Source: Clostridia bacterium (GTDB lineage: Bacteria > Bacillota > Clostridia > Oscillospirales > Acutalibacteraceae). Taken from it: DNA of 64,000 nucleotides. Both the position numbers and the translations under genes were made by a program. The DNA lies in NCBI GenBank assembly GCA_029098305.1, contig JAQXOB010000020.1, forward strand, positions 62,001 to 126,000. The letters run 5' to 3'. The notes below the pieces were generated by a model that worked only from the letters and a program-made list of their open reading frames with translations, searched no databases and was not told the DNA's origin. Within the stretch, counting starts at the first letter, position 1, and each line of letters starts with the position of its first letter. Below are positions 10,391 to 21,109 of this stretch, piece by piece.

Positions 10391-10537
10391 ATGAATTGTT
10401 ATAAGCAACAAGCAAAAACCGCAGCCGCATTCGGATTGGGATTATTATTGTCCTGCTTTTGTCCACAAAAATTTGTACTTGCTCTATCTGGTATTGTCAT
10501 AATCGTGCTTGCGTGTACGCTTAGAAAAAACCATTGA
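10391..10537 (+). CDS. Small membrane protein, 48 aa
   Basis: MNCYKQQAKTAAAFGLGLLLSCFCPQKFVLALSGIVIIVLACTLRKNH; one or two hydrophobic segments; preceded by gaggtgag. Below the ORF-track cutoff. Confidence 0.55.
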   Translation: MNCYKQQAKTAAAFGLGLLLSCFCPQKFVLALSGIVIIVLACTLRKNH

Positions 10538-10559
10538 ATTTAATATGCGGGGTGATATT

Positions 10560-10652
10560 TTGAAAATAGTAGTGGTTGAGCCCAAGCCGTTGGTAGGTTT
10601 CTTTTTGCGCAAGATATTCAAAATAAAAAAGTTTTCTAAGTCTGACATATGA
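10560..10652 (+). CDS. spoVM: SpoVM-like tiny amphipathic sporulation peptide, 30 aa
   Basis: TTG start after ggggtgat; MKIVVVEPKPLVGFFLRKIFKIKKFSKSDI. Ungapped comparison with B. subtilis SpoVM (MKFYTIKLPKFLGGIVRAMLGSFRKD, from memory) shares MK, G13, R17 and the amphipathic pattern. Confidence 0.6.
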   Translation: MKIVVVEPKPLVGFFLRKIFKIKKFSKSDI

Positions 10653-10808
10653 AAAGATGTATACATAGAAAAAGTAGTTAATGATAACCTTAATTATTTA
10701 TTAAATTCTAATTTTTATCGGTAATCGACACAATTAAGAAACAGCAGAAAGGGTAAGCTTTTGTACCGCTCTTCCTGCTGTTTTATTGTGTGTTAGTTTT
10801 AAATTAGT

Positions 10809-11726
10809 TTATTTTTTCAGTGTCGTATCTGCAAAATTGAGAATATCGCTATAAACCTTATCTCTGTCAGTCTCATTTAAAATTTCATGACGGTCATTTT
10901 TATATGATATAAGTTTTACATTCTTTACTTTGCCAAGCATTTGGTAAACTTTTTTTACACCCACCATATATCCACCCACAGGGTCATCCTCACCGGATGT
11001 TATCAATATAGGTAGTTCTCGTGGCACATTTTCGCCCCACTTTTTATCAGATACTTCACTAAGGACATCCACCAAAGCCTTGTAGCCATTGAGAGTGAAT
11101 CCAAAGCCACAATACTTATCAGTTTCATATTCCTTTATAATTTTCTTATCTTTTGTAAGCCAAAGATATTCGCTGTCGCCTTCGAATTTCTTGTTGTATG
11201 AGCCAAACATCAGCCTGTCGATGAATTTACTTTTCTTTTTGTTGCCTCTAAATAGTGTGAGAACTTTAATTAATACAGAGGCAAAGCCCAAAAGAGGATT
11301 TGGACCTGCTGTTCCCATTATAATAGCACCGTCCAGCTCATTGCCATATCTTGTTATATATGCCCTTGCCATGAAAGAACCCATGCTATGCCCTAAAAGT
11401 ATTATGGGCAGATCAGGGAACATCTGCTTTGCTTTGAGTGTGACACAGTGAAGTCGATTTATGCAGCCTATATATCCGCTTTCACCAAAATATCCCAACT
11501 CTTCATATGGCAATTCTATACCATGTCCTGGATGGTCACTAGCACAAACCACATAACCGTTATCTGCCATATATTTAGCAAAATCTTCATATCTTTCAAT
11601 ATGCTCTTCCATTCCGTGAGAAATCTGAATAATCCCTTTGGCATCAGTGGATTTTTCAGGAATCCAAAAGATACATTTTGTATCTCTCTCTTGTAAGTCC
11701 TTTATTCTTACTATTTTTCTCACCAT
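10809..11726 (-). CDS. Alpha/beta hydrolase (monoacylglycerol lipase / serine aminopeptidase family)
   Basis: ISHGMEEHIERYEDFA, LLGHSMGSFMAR nucleophile elbow, SGEDDPVGG. Start placed at internal ATG 11726, avoiding overlap with glpK. Confidence 0.85.
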   Translation of the reverse strand: MVRKIVRIKDLQERDTKCIFWIPEKSTDAKGIIQISHGMEEHIERYEDFAKYMADNGYVVCASDHPGHGIELPYEELGYFGESGYIGCINRLHCVTLKAKQMFPDLPIILLGHSMGSFMARAYITRYGNELDGAIIMGTAGPNPLLGFASVLIKVLTLFRGNKKKSKFIDRLMFGSYNKKFEGDSEYLWLTKDKKIIKEYETDKYCGFGFTLNGYKALVDVLSEVSDKKWGENVPRELPILITSGEDDPVGGYMVGVKKVYQMLGKVKNVKLISYKNDRHEILNETDRDKVYSDILNFADTTLKK

Positions 11727-11730
11727 AAAA

Positions 11731-13233
11731 TCACTCTCTTTCCTCCCATGCCAGTGAGCGTTCAACTGCTTTTTTCCATTTACGCCTCATAGCTTCAGAA
11801 TTCTTTTCATTATCTGTAGGCTCAAAAAGCTTATCAAGTGACCACATATTTTTTAACTCGTCAAGGTCTTTCCAAAAACCAACTCCCAATCCTGCAAGAT
11901 AAGCTGCGCCCAAGGCAGTTGTTTCTCTTATCATAGGTCGTCTTACCGGTTTACCAATTACATTGCTTTGGAACTGCATAAGAAAATTATTTGCAGAAGC
12001 ACCGCCATCTACTCGTAATTCTTTAATAATTATTCCCGAATCTTCTTGCAATGCACATAAAAGCTCGTTTGATTGAAAAGCTACCGATTCTAATGCAGCT
12101 CTGATTATATGCTCACGTCTTGTGCCTCTTGTGATGCCTAATATAGTTCCTCTGGCATACATATCCCAATATGGTGCACCCAATCCTGTGAATGCAGGTA
12201 CTATATAAACTCCTCCGCTGTCCTCGACTTTTGTTGCAAAATATTCTGTATCCCTTGCATCGTTTATGAGGTGCATCTCATCACGCAACCACTGCACAAC
12301 CGCTCCACCTGTGAAAACACTTCCTTCAAGCGCATATTTTACCTCTCCGTTAAGTCCGATTGCTATAGTTGTGAGCAATCCTGAATCAGAATAGCATATA
12401 TCATTTCCTGTGTTCATAAGAAGGAAGCAGCCTGTACCATATGTATTTTTGGCTTCGCCTTTATCAAAACAATTTTGACCAAATAAAGCAGCCTGCTGGT
12501 CACCGGCAATACCCGAAATAGGTATCATACAGCCGTCAAGCTCCAGCTCTCCATAAAGCTCACTTGATGAACGTACATCCGGTAGCATAGACAAGGGAAT
12601 ACCCAGTATTTCACAAAGGTTTTCATCCCATTTTAGCTCTCGAATATTGTATAGCATTGTTCTTGAAGCATTTGTAACATCGGTGATGTGACACTTTCCG
12701 TTTGTATATCTCCACACTAGCCATGAGTCTACTGTCCCAAATGCTAGCTTGCCTTGCTGTGCCTTTTCTTTTGCACCTGGCACATTGTCTAATATCCATT
12801 TTATTTTAGTTGCACTGAAATATGCATCCACAACCAGTCCGGTTGTCTTTTTTATGTAGCCCGATAGTCCTTCAGCTTTTAATTCTTCACATATTGGTGC
12901 CGTTCTTCTGCATTGCCACACGATTGCATTGTATATCGGAAGACCTGTTTCTCTATCCCATACTATAGTGGTTTCACGTTGGTTTGTAATACCAATGGCT
13001 GCTATTTCTTCAGTTTTAATTCCACTTTGAGAGATAGCCTGATGCAATACCTTATCTTGTGATTCAAATATTTCTATAGCATCATGCTCGACCCAGCCGG
13101 GGTTTGGATATATTTGTTTAAATTCTTTTTGAGCTATAGCCACTATATTTTGGTCATGGTCAAAGATTACTGCTCGAGAGCTTGTAGTGCCTTGATCCAG
13201 TGCAATTATATATTTTTTATTCATAAAAATCAC
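11731..13233 (-). CDS. glpK: Glycerol kinase
   Basis: [23 protein letters not shown]-like [22 protein letters not shown]; full length. Confidence 0.97.
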   Translation of the reverse strand: MIFMNKKYIIALDQGTTSSRAVIFDHDQNIVAIAQKEFKQIYPNPGWVEHDAIEIFESQDKVLHQAISQSGIKTEEIAAIGITNQRETTIVWDRETGLPIYNAIVWQCRRTAPICEELKAEGLSGYIKKTTGLVVDAYFSATKIKWILDNVPGAKEKAQQGKLAFGTVDSWLVWRYTNGKCHITDVTNASRTMLYNIRELKWDENLCEILGIPLSMLPDVRSSSELYGELELDGCMIPISGIAGDQQAALFGQNCFDKGEAKNTYGTGCFLLMNTGNDICYSDSGLLTTIAIGLNGEVKYALEGSVFTGGAVVQWLRDEMHLINDARDTEYFATKVEDSGGVYIVPAFTGLGAPYWDMYARGTILGITRGTRREHIIRAALESVAFQSNELLCALQEDSGIIIKELRVDGGASANNFLMQFQSNVIGKPVRRPMIRETTALGAAYLAGLGVGFWKDLDELKNMWSLDKLFEPTDNEKNSEAMRRKWKKAVERSLAWEERE

Positions 13234-13359
13234 CTTTATTCTATACTAATTTATCATCTATAAAATACTCTTTTATTATACAATATAAACAATTAAACTT
13301 CAAATGGCACATATTACAAATTTATTTAAATTCATATATGCATTTTGCACATAAATTAA

Positions 13360-13388
13360 TTGACAAATACAATTATTTTTGATATAAT
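13360..13388 (+). promoter_or_regulatory. Consensus sigma-A promoter for the glp/FAD-oxidoreductase operon
   Basis: TTGACA (13360-13365), 17-bp spacer, TATAAT (13383-13388), upstream of ATG 13443. Confidence 0.8.
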
Positions 13389-13442
13389 ACATATTGTTTA
13401 TTATTCGTAAATTATTAAGATTAGTTAGGGAGTGCTATTTTT

Positions 13443-14891
13443 ATGTATGACATAGCTATTATTGGTGCCGGAGTTGTAGGTGCTATGTGTTCACGTGCCT
13501 TGTCACGATACAAGCTTAAGGTGTGCATTTTAGAAAAAGAAAGCGATGTTGCTATGGGTGCAACAGCAGCAAACAGCGGTATAGTTCATGCCGGATTTGA
13601 TGCTGTGGAAGGCACCCTAAAAGCGAAGCTTAATGTGCTTGGAGCACAAATGATGCCTCAGATAGCAAAGGAGCTTGGTGTTGAATATAAAAACAATGGT
13701 TCGCTTGTTATTGGATATGATGAATCAGACAAAGAGAAGTTAGAAATGCTTTATAATCGTGGCGTTGCAAACGGTGTAAAAGAGCTTAGACTATTAGATC
13801 GTGATGAATTAAAGGCACTGGAGCCTAACATATCAGACGATGCAAAATATGCTTTACTTGCTCCTACAGCAGGTATAATTTGTCCATATAGTCTTGCTAT
13901 ATCAGCTATTGGAAACGCCATGGATAATGGAGTAGATCTGATGCTCGATTTTGCGGTAGAATCAATATCTTTTCACGAAAATGAATATTCAATAAAATCA
14001 TCAGACGGCAAAGAAGTAAAATCAAAGTATATTATTAATGCATCTGGTGTACATTCTGACGATGTGGCTGCTATGGCAGGTGACGATAGCTTTAGTGTGA
14101 GACCACGAAAGGGAGAGTACATCTTACTTGATAAGGAGTGTGGTGGCCTTGTTAATCATACTATATTTACCACGCCTTCTGATAAGGGCAAGGGTATCTT
14201 AGTAAGCCCGACAGCTCATAGCAATGTGATTTTAGGCCCTACCAGTGTATTTATTGACGATAAAGAAAATAAATCAACGGCATCTGATGGATTTGACAAT
14301 ATTATTTCTAATGCAAAGTCAATGGTGAATAATATACAGTTTGGAAAAACAATTACATCTTTCTGTGGATTAAGAGCAGTTGGCGACACTGGGGATTTTA
14401 TTATCAATTCCAACAAACCAAATTTTATTAATGTAGCAGGTATCGAATCTCCAGGACTTAGTGCTTCTCCGGCAATAGCGGAATATGTTATTGATATGCT
14501 CAGATCAATGGGATTGAAATTAGAAATCAACGAAAAATATAATCCATTCAGAGAACCTTATAATAAATTTTCTAAATTATCTCAATCAGAAAAAAATGAA
14601 ATGATAAAGACTAACCCTGATTATGGTAAGATAATTTGCAGATGCGAAACAATTACCAAAGGCGAGATTGTAGATGCATTAAGAAAGAACCCAAAGCCTA
14701 CAACGATAGACGGCATAAAAAGAAGAACAAGAGCGAGTATGGGCAGATGTCAGGGTGGTTTCTGCTATCCTTATCTTGTGGAAATTCTTTCTGAAGAGTT
14801 GGGTATACCTTACAGTGAGGTTACAAAATTTGGTGGTGAGTCTATTATAAACATTGGCACCACTAAGGGGGAAATCAAGTATGAAAAGTAA
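13443..14891 (+). CDS. FAD-dependent glycerol-3-phosphate dehydrogenase-like oxidoreductase with C-terminal BFD-like [2Fe-2S] domain
   Basis: IAIIGAGVVGAMCSRAL; C-terminal CRCETITKGEI...CQGGFC; next to glpK. Confidence 0.88.
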   Translation: MYDIAIIGAGVVGAMCSRALSRYKLKVCILEKESDVAMGATAANSGIVHAGFDAVEGTLKAKLNVLGAQMMPQIAKELGVEYKNNGSLVIGYDESDKEKLEMLYNRGVANGVKELRLLDRDELKALEPNISDDAKYALLAPTAGIICPYSLAISAIGNAMDNGVDLMLDFAVESISFHENEYSIKSSDGKEVKSKYIINASGVHSDDVAAMAGDDSFSVRPRKGEYILLDKECGGLVNHTIFTTPSDKGKGILVSPTAHSNVILGPTSVFIDDKENKSTASDGFDNIISNAKSMVNNIQFGKTITSFCGLRAVGDTGDFIINSNKPNFINVAGIESPGLSASPAIAEYVIDMLRSMGLKLEINEKYNPFREPYNKFSKLSQSEKNEMIKTNPDYGKIICRCETITKGEIVDALRKNPKPTTIDGIKRRTRASMGRCQGGFCYPYLVEILSEELGIPYSEVTKFGGESIINIGTTKGEIKYEK

Positions 14892-16131
14892 TGTTGATTT
14901 GGTTATTATAGGAGGAGGCCCAGCCGGCATGAGTGCGGCTGTGTCTGCCTATGAAAATGGAATAAGAGATATTTTGATTCTTGAGAGAGATTCATTATTA
15001 GGTGGGATCCTACAGCAGTGCATACATAATGGTTTTGGCCTTCACAAGTTTAACGAGGAATTGACAGGTCCTGAGTACGCTTGGAAATATGAAGAAAAGG
15101 TGAGAGAGCTTGAAATTCCATTTAAGCTCAACACAATGGTACTCGAAATCAGCAAAGACAAGAAAGTTACAGCTATAAACAGTGAAGACGGCATTTTTAC
15201 GATCCAAGCTAAGGCAATCATACTTGCCATGGGATGTCGTGAAAGACCAAAGGGCGCATTAAATATTAGTGGTTCGCGTCCGGCAGGCATTTTCACTGCC
15301 GGTACAGCCCAAAAATTTGTTAATATGAAGGGCTATATGCCCGGAAAAAACGTTGTCATACTTGGTTCAGGTGATATAGGCTTGATTATGGCACGCAGAA
15401 TGACACTGGAAGGTGCAAAGGTAAAGGCAGTTTGTGAGTTAATGCCATATTCCGGTGGGCTTGAAAGAAATATTGAGCAATGCTTAAGAGATTTTGATAT
15501 TCCTCTTAAGCTAAGTTGTACAGTAGCAGAAATTCATGGCAAAGATAGGCTTGAAGGCGTCACCATAGCCTCTGTGGATGCTAACAGGCGAATAATCCCT
15601 GAAACTAAGGAATATATAGAATGTGACACTCTGTTGCTCTCGGTTGGCCTTTTACCGGAAAACGAGCTTACAAAAAGCTCTGGTATAGAGATAGACCCTA
15701 TCACAAGCGGTGCATTTGTAAATCAAGATCGTGAAACAATGATAGATGGCATATTTGCCTGTGGCAATGTGCTTCATGTGCATGATTTGGTAGACAATGT
15801 TTCTGAAGAAGCCGAGATTGCAGGCAGAGCAAGTGCAGAGTATATACTGCAAGGAAATGAAAAAAATATAGACATACTTGTTAAAACTGATGGTCGAGTT
15901 AGATACTGTGTACCGCAGAGAATAACAAGAAAAGATGATACTACATTATTTTTCAGAGTTTCAAATATTTATGAAAATGTAAGAATATATGTTTCACACA
16001 ATGGTAAGGAGATACTTTCAAAGAAGAAAATCAAAGTAGCTCCAGGTGAAATGGAAAGCATACTGCTTAAAAAATCATGTCTTGAGGGTATTGATTCCGG
16101 CGAGCTTGTGTTGGGATTGGAGGTTTTGTGA
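14881..16131 (+). CDS. FAD/NAD(P)-binding oxidoreductase of the clostridial glycerol locus
   Basis: VIIGGGPAGMSAAVSA, AIILAMGCRERPKGALNISGSRPAGIFTAGTAQ; ATG overlaps upstream stop. Confidence 0.88.
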   Translation: MKSNVDLVIIGGGPAGMSAAVSAYENGIRDILILERDSLLGGILQQCIHNGFGLHKFNEELTGPEYAWKYEEKVRELEIPFKLNTMVLEISKDKKVTAINSEDGIFTIQAKAIILAMGCRERPKGALNISGSRPAGIFTAGTAQKFVNMKGYMPGKNVVILGSGDIGLIMARRMTLEGAKVKAVCELMPYSGGLERNIEQCLRDFDIPLKLSCTVAEIHGKDRLEGVTIASVDANRRIIPETKEYIECDTLLLSVGLLPENELTKSSGIEIDPITSGAFVNQDRETMIDGIFACGNVLHVHDLVDNVSEEAEIAGRASAEYILQGNEKNIDILVKTDGRVRYCVPQRITRKDDTTLFFRVSNIYENVRIYVSHNGKEILSKKKIKVAPGEMESILLKKSCLEGIDSGELVLGLEVL

Positions 16132-16478
16132 TGACAAAGAATATTACATGTATCGTTTGTCCTAAGGGATGCAAAATTATTGTAGAACATAATAACGGTG
16201 AAATAATAGATATATCGGGATACACTTGTAAAAGAGGTTATTCATATGCCTGTGATGAAACTATAGATCCAAAGAGAACAATAACAACCACTATGAAAAA
16301 CGAAAACGGAGCTACAGTGTCTGTAAAAACTGATAAACCTATCAAAAAGGGACTTATGTTTGAATGTATGAAAGTAATCAATAGTACTGTTGTAAAATTT
16401 CCGGTTCATATAGGTGATATTTTGATAAAAAATATACTAGACACCGACGTAAATATTGTTGCAACTTCAAATGCTTAA
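16128..16478 (+). CDS. DUF1667 family protein
   Basis: CIVCPKGCKI...GYTCKRGYSYA Cys pattern; operonic position after the two FAD proteins. Confidence 0.88.
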   Translation: MMTKNITCIVCPKGCKIIVEHNNGEIIDISGYTCKRGYSYACDETIDPKRTITTTMKNENGATVSVKTDKPIKKGLMFECMKVINSTVVKFPVHIGDILIKNILDTDVNIVATSNA

Positions 16479-16631
16479 TTGTGTAAATAATATAAAAATT
16501 AACAAAAGATTTATCTTTTTTATTGTGTTAAAAGATGTTGCATAATCGGCAAGAATTTGATATGATATTATATGTAGTTTAAGAAAGAGATTTTTCTTAA
16601 AACCAAAGATTGTAAGAAAAGGAGTTTTAAT

Positions 16632-18563
16632 ATGACTGATAATCAATATGTCGCTAAGGACTACCTTACAAGTTTTTTAGGCGGATATAGTTCAGATGCT
16701 TATAAATTTATGGGTGCGCACCGTGCAGAGATGTTTGGAAAAAATGGTGTGGTATTCCGAGTTTGGGCTCCTAATGCAAAGTATGTTTCTGTTGTCGGTG
16801 ATTTTAACAACTGGGACAATGATGCCAATCCAATGGGCAAAATTGACGAATGTGGTATTTGGGAATGTTTTATCGCAGATGTTATTGATAATATGTCTGT
16901 GTATAAATATTGTGTGGAGACAGCATGGGGCGATAGAATATTAAAGGCAGATCCTTATGCTTTCTATGCTGAAAAACGTCCAAACACTGCATCTATGTTT
17001 TTTGATATAGATAAATATGAGTGGAATGACTCTGAGTGGACAGCAAACAAACAACCTGTTTATGAGCTTCCTATGAATGTATATGAAATTCATGTAGGCT
17101 CATGGAAAAAGCATAATTTCGGTGAAGGCGAAAGCTTCAGCTATAGAGAGCTTGCAGAGGATCTGGTTCCTTATGTAAAAGATATGGGATATACTCATAT
17201 AGAGGTTATGCCAATCACTGAATATCCGTTTGACGGCTCATGGGGATATCAAGTTACAGGTTATTTTGCACCAACATCCCGCTATGGCACACCGGATGAT
17301 TTCAAATATTTTATAGACAAATGCCATCAGGCTGGTATAGGTGTTATTATAGACTGGGTTCCTGCTCATTTTCCTAAAGATGCACATGGACTTGCTCGTT
17401 TCGATGGCACTGCGTGCTATGAGTATGAGGACTGGCGTAAGGGTGAGCATAAAGAGTGGGGAACATATGTTTTCAACTATAGTCGTTTTGAGGTTAAGAG
17501 CTTCTTGCTATCAAGTGCAAACTTCTGGCTTGAAGAGTATCATATAGACGGTATTCGTATGGATGCTGTGGCATCTATGCTATATTTGGACTATAATCGT
17601 AAGGATGGCGAGTGGGAAGCCAACTGCTTTGGCGGAAAAGAACACCTTGAGGCAGTTGATTTCATTAGACAACTAAACGAAATACTTTTTGCCCAGCATC
17701 CTGAAGTGCTGATGATCGCAGAAGAATCCACATCATGGCCAATGGTTTCTAAGCCTACATCAATGGGTGGTTTGGGATTCAATTATAAATGGAATATGGG
17801 CTGGATGAACGATGTTCTGAGATATATGGCAGTAGATCCATTGTTCAGACCATACCACCACGATAACCTGACATTCTCACTAATATATGCTTTTTCAGAG
17901 AACTTCATATTACCAATTTCACATGATGAGGTTGTTTATGGTAAGGGCTCACTTATCAACAAAATGCCCGGAGATTATCATCAGAAATTTGCCGGCGTTA
18001 GAGCCTTTATAGGCTATATGATCGCTCATCCAGGCAAAAAACTTACATTTATGGGCAGTGAGCTGGGTCAATTTGATGAATGGAATTTCAACGAACAATT
18101 ACAGTGGCATCTGTTAGGATTTGAGAAGCATAGGGCCTTAAACCACTTTTTCAAATCAATAAACCATTTCTATAAGGAAAATTCACCGCTTTATGAGGTT
18201 GATTTTTCATGGGAAGGCTTCCAATGGATTTGTCATGATGACTACCAACAGAGTGTAATTAGCTTTAGAAGAATTGACAAAAAGGGAAATGAGCTTGTTG
18301 TTGTATGCAATTTCCAGCCTGTAAGACGTGACTTCTATAGAATAGGTGTGCCAAACAGAGGTGTTTATAAAGAAGTATTTAATACAGACCTTGCGGAGTT
18401 TGGTGGCTCAGATGTGAGAAATATTGATAGAATAGAAACTCAGGATACCGATTCTCATGGTCAGAAGCAGTCTATCTCTCTCACACTTCCTCCTCTTTCT
18501 GTTACTATGTATAAATTAGTAGAAGAATACCCACCTCTTGCAAATGGCTTTGTGGAAGAATAA
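16632..18563 (+). CDS. glgB: 1,4-alpha-glucan branching enzyme
   Basis: [22 protein letters not shown]48, [37 protein letters not shown]. Confidence 0.97.
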   Translation: MTDNQYVAKDYLTSFLGGYSSDAYKFMGAHRAEMFGKNGVVFRVWAPNAKYVSVVGDFNNWDNDANPMGKIDECGIWECFIADVIDNMSVYKYCVETAWGDRILKADPYAFYAEKRPNTASMFFDIDKYEWNDSEWTANKQPVYELPMNVYEIHVGSWKKHNFGEGESFSYRELAEDLVPYVKDMGYTHIEVMPITEYPFDGSWGYQVTGYFAPTSRYGTPDDFKYFIDKCHQAGIGVIIDWVPAHFPKDAHGLARFDGTACYEYEDWRKGEHKEWGTYVFNYSRFEVKSFLLSSANFWLEEYHIDGIRMDAVASMLYLDYNRKDGEWEANCFGGKEHLEAVDFIRQLNEILFAQHPEVLMIAEESTSWPMVSKPTSMGGLGFNYKWNMGWMNDVLRYMAVDPLFRPYHHDNLTFSLIYAFSENFILPISHDEVVYGKGSLINKMPGDYHQKFAGVRAFIGYMIAHPGKKLTFMGSELGQFDEWNFNEQLQWHLLGFEKHRALNHFFKSINHFYKENSPLYEVDFSWEGFQWICHDDYQQSVISFRRIDKKGNELVVVCNFQPVRRDFYRIGVPNRGVYKEVFNTDLAEFGGSDVRNIDRIETQDTDSHGQKQSISLTLPPLSVTMYKLVEEYPPLANGFVEE

Positions 18564-18583
18564 AAAGATTATATATGTTAATT

Positions 18584-18630
18584 ATTGTGATAAGTATTAG
18601 AAATGATACTTATCACAATGCTTTTTAATT
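18584..18630 (+). terminator. Rho-independent terminator after glgB
   Basis: Perfect 14-bp inverted repeat attgtgataagtat / atacttatcacaat (18584-18597, 18606-18619), followed by gctttttaatttt. Confidence 0.8.
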
Positions 18631-18656
18631 TTGAAATTGGTTTTGGAGATGATATT

Positions 18657-19313
18657 ATGACCTATGAACAAATAAAAAATAATTCAGATGTAAAAACATA
18701 TATCACCCAAGCGGATGCTTCTTTGATTGCACTTGGATATACCGAGCATAGCTTTGCCCATGTTACCCATGTTGCAGAAATGGCAGGTTATATACTAGAA
18801 ACTTTAGGATTTTCAGAGAGAATGGTGGAGCTTGCAAAAATTGCCGGTTATCTGCATGATATAGGCAACCTTGTCAACCGTGTAGAACACAGCCAGAGTG
18901 GTGCTGTTATGGCATTTAGAATACTTAACGAACTGAATTTTCCGGCGGAGGAGATAGCAATAATCACCACGGCTATTGGCAACCATGATGAAGGTACAGG
19001 CCTGCCTGTGAATGAGCTGGCAGCTGCTTTGATTTTAGCTGATAAATCAGATGTTCGCAGAAGTCGTGTTCGCAATCGTGATATAACCAAATTTGATATA
19101 CATGACCGTGTGAATTATTCTGTTACAAAATCAGAATTAAAGATAAACGAAGAATATACTTCCATCAAGCTAAAACTCCACATTGATACCCATTATGGTT
19201 CTGTTATGGATTATTTTGAGATATTTATGAACAGAATGATTTTATGCAGAAAAGCCGCAGAGAAGCTTGGTTTACAGTTTAAGCTTATGATAAACGAGCA
19301 ACAGCTTGTCTGA
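18657..19313 (+). CDS. HD-domain phosphohydrolase
   Basis: SFAHVTHVAEMA...AGYLHDIGNLV HD motif; start at ATG 18657 after ttggag (ORF track starts at 18603). Confidence 0.85.
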   Translation: MTYEQIKNNSDVKTYITQADASLIALGYTEHSFAHVTHVAEMAGYILETLGFSERMVELAKIAGYLHDIGNLVNRVEHSQSGAVMAFRILNELNFPAEEIAIITTAIGNHDEGTGLPVNELAAALILADKSDVRRSRVRNRDITKFDIHDRVNYSVTKSELKINEEYTSIKLKLHIDTHYGSVMDYFEIFMNRMILCRKAAEKLGLQFKLMINEQQLV

Positions 19314-19370
19314 TGGGTTGGAAAAGCAAACATTTATGCCTAACTTGCGCATAAAAATATTGAAATATTT

Positions 19371-19408
19371 AAGGATATCCGGTTTTTTTAGCTTGATATC
19401 CTTTTTTA
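19371..19408 (+). terminator. Intrinsic terminator
   Basis: aaggatatc / gatatcctt inverted repeat followed by tttttt. Confidence 0.65.
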
Positions 19409-19476
19409 TATGGATACTATCAGATTTTGTCTTGTATATAGACAGTCTCCATTTCTAAATTATTTATTATATTTTG

Positions 19477-19505
19477 TAATATAGTATTTTTTGTCCGCAT
19501 ATATT
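19477..19505 (+). promoter_or_regulatory. Putative sigma-E-type sporulation promoter for spoIVA
   Basis: TAATATA, 14-bp spacer, CATATATT, resembling the mother-cell sigma-E consensus, about 40 bp upstream of the spoIVA ATG. Confidence 0.5.
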
Positions 19506-19544
19506 GGTACAAACAATGACAATTGAAAGGCGGAGGATTTTACT

Positions 19545-21023
19545 ATGCAAGAAAGAAATATTTATCGAGATATTGCTGAAAGAACCGATGGGAGTATTTA
19601 TATAGGTGTTGTAGGCCCTGTCAGAAGCGGAAAATCAACCTTTATAAAAAAGTTTATGGATACGCTTGTAATACCAAATATTATGGATGAAAACAAGCGT
19701 GAGCGTGCTATAGATGAGCTTCCTCAATCATCTGCCGGAAAAACTGTAATGACCACAGAGCCTAAGTTTGTACCCGAGCAGTCGATTGAAGTAAAAATTG
19801 ATGATAATGCAATTTTCAACGTGCGTATGATAGATTGTGTGGGATATGTCATGCCAAGTGCATCAGGATATTTGGAAGATGATATGCCCAGAATGGTTAA
19901 AACACCATGGAGCAGTGATGAAATACCTTTTGACGAGGCCGCTGAGATAGGCACAAGAAAAGTAATCACAGATCATTCTACTATAGGTCTTGTTATTACT
20001 ACTGATGGCAGTATAGCTGATATTCCTGCTGAAGAATATCGTGCTGCAGAGAGAAAGACGATAGATGAACTCAAAAAAATTAATAAACCATTTATTATTC
20101 TTTTAAATTGCTTAGAACCCACCTCAGATGATGCTATTAAACTAGCTGATGAGTTAAGTATGGAATATCAGGTACCTGCTATTCCGATTAGCTGTACCGA
20201 GCTGGATGAGGAGCAAATTAAAAGAATATTGGCACAGATTCTGTTTGAATTTCCTATCAAGGAGGTAAGCATAAATATACCTTCGTGGGTAAATAGATTA
20301 GAAAAAAATCATCCTATTAGAAGAAGCATCTATACCTCTGTGAAGAACGCTACCACTTCTGCTGAAAAGATAAGACAGCTACAAAATTTATGTGATAAAG
20401 TTACAGAATGTGAATATATTACATTGGGCAGACCGGACAGGATAGATCTCAGCACCGGCAATGCAAGGCTTACCTTCGAGCTGGCTCCGGGGCTTTTCTA
20501 TAAAGTGCTTGGCGAGAAGACAAAGCTTAATATAAGTAACGAGGCAGACTTATTTGATTGTATTACAAAGCTTGCTCAAAGTAAATCTGAGTTCGACAAA
20601 ATCAAAGAAGCCTACGACAGTGTTATGGAAACAGGTTATGGTATTGTAATGCCGACTGTCGATGAGCTTTCTCTCGATGAACCTGAGATTATACGTCAAG
20701 GTGGAAAATATGGCATAAGACTTAGAGCATCAGCTCCTAGTGTACATATGATGAAGACCACCATAAACACCGAGGTAACTCCAATAGTTGGCTCAGAGCA
20801 ACAAAGTGAAGAGCTTGTTATGTATCTCCTTAAGGAATTCAGGGATAATCCATCTAAGATATGGGAATCTAATATTTTTGGCAAATCGCTTCATGAGCTT
20901 GTCAATGAGGGCTTGCACAATAAGCTTGCAAGAATGCCATCAGATGCAAGGCGTAAGCTCTGTGAAACAGTAGAACGAATAATAAACGATGGTTGCAACG
21001 GACTTATCTGCTTTATACTTTGA
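19545..21023 (+). CDS. spoIVA: Stage IV sporulation protein A
   Basis: ERNIYRDIAERTDGSIYIGVVGPVRSGKSTFIKKFM N-term and C-terminal region ending ICFIL; 492 aa. Confidence 0.97.
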   Translation: MQERNIYRDIAERTDGSIYIGVVGPVRSGKSTFIKKFMDTLVIPNIMDENKRERAIDELPQSSAGKTVMTTEPKFVPEQSIEVKIDDNAIFNVRMIDCVGYVMPSASGYLEDDMPRMVKTPWSSDEIPFDEAAEIGTRKVITDHSTIGLVITTDGSIADIPAEEYRAAERKTIDELKKINKPFIILLNCLEPTSDDAIKLADELSMEYQVPAIPISCTELDEEQIKRILAQILFEFPIKEVSINIPSWVNRLEKNHPIRRSIYTSVKNATTSAEKIRQLQNLCDKVTECEYITLGRPDRIDLSTGNARLTFELAPGLFYKVLGEKTKLNISNEADLFDCITKLAQSKSEFDKIKEAYDSVMETGYGIVMPTVDELSLDEPEIIRQGGKYGIRLRASAPSVHMMKTTINTEVTPIVGSEQQSEELVMYLLKEFRDNPSKIWESNIFGKSLHELVNEGLHNKLARMPSDARRKLCETVERIINDGCNGLICFIL

Positions 21024-21109
21024 TTTAACATAATAGGGGATAGGGAGAGAGTATAATCAATAATAACAGCATCAGGGTACGATCTATCATATCAGCAGTT
21101 TTTACCATA

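Noticed and set aside
10484-10666. 60-aa minus-strand ORF
   Set aside because: Opposite the SpoVM-like and 48-aa ORFs, which have ribosome sites; this one has none obvious.
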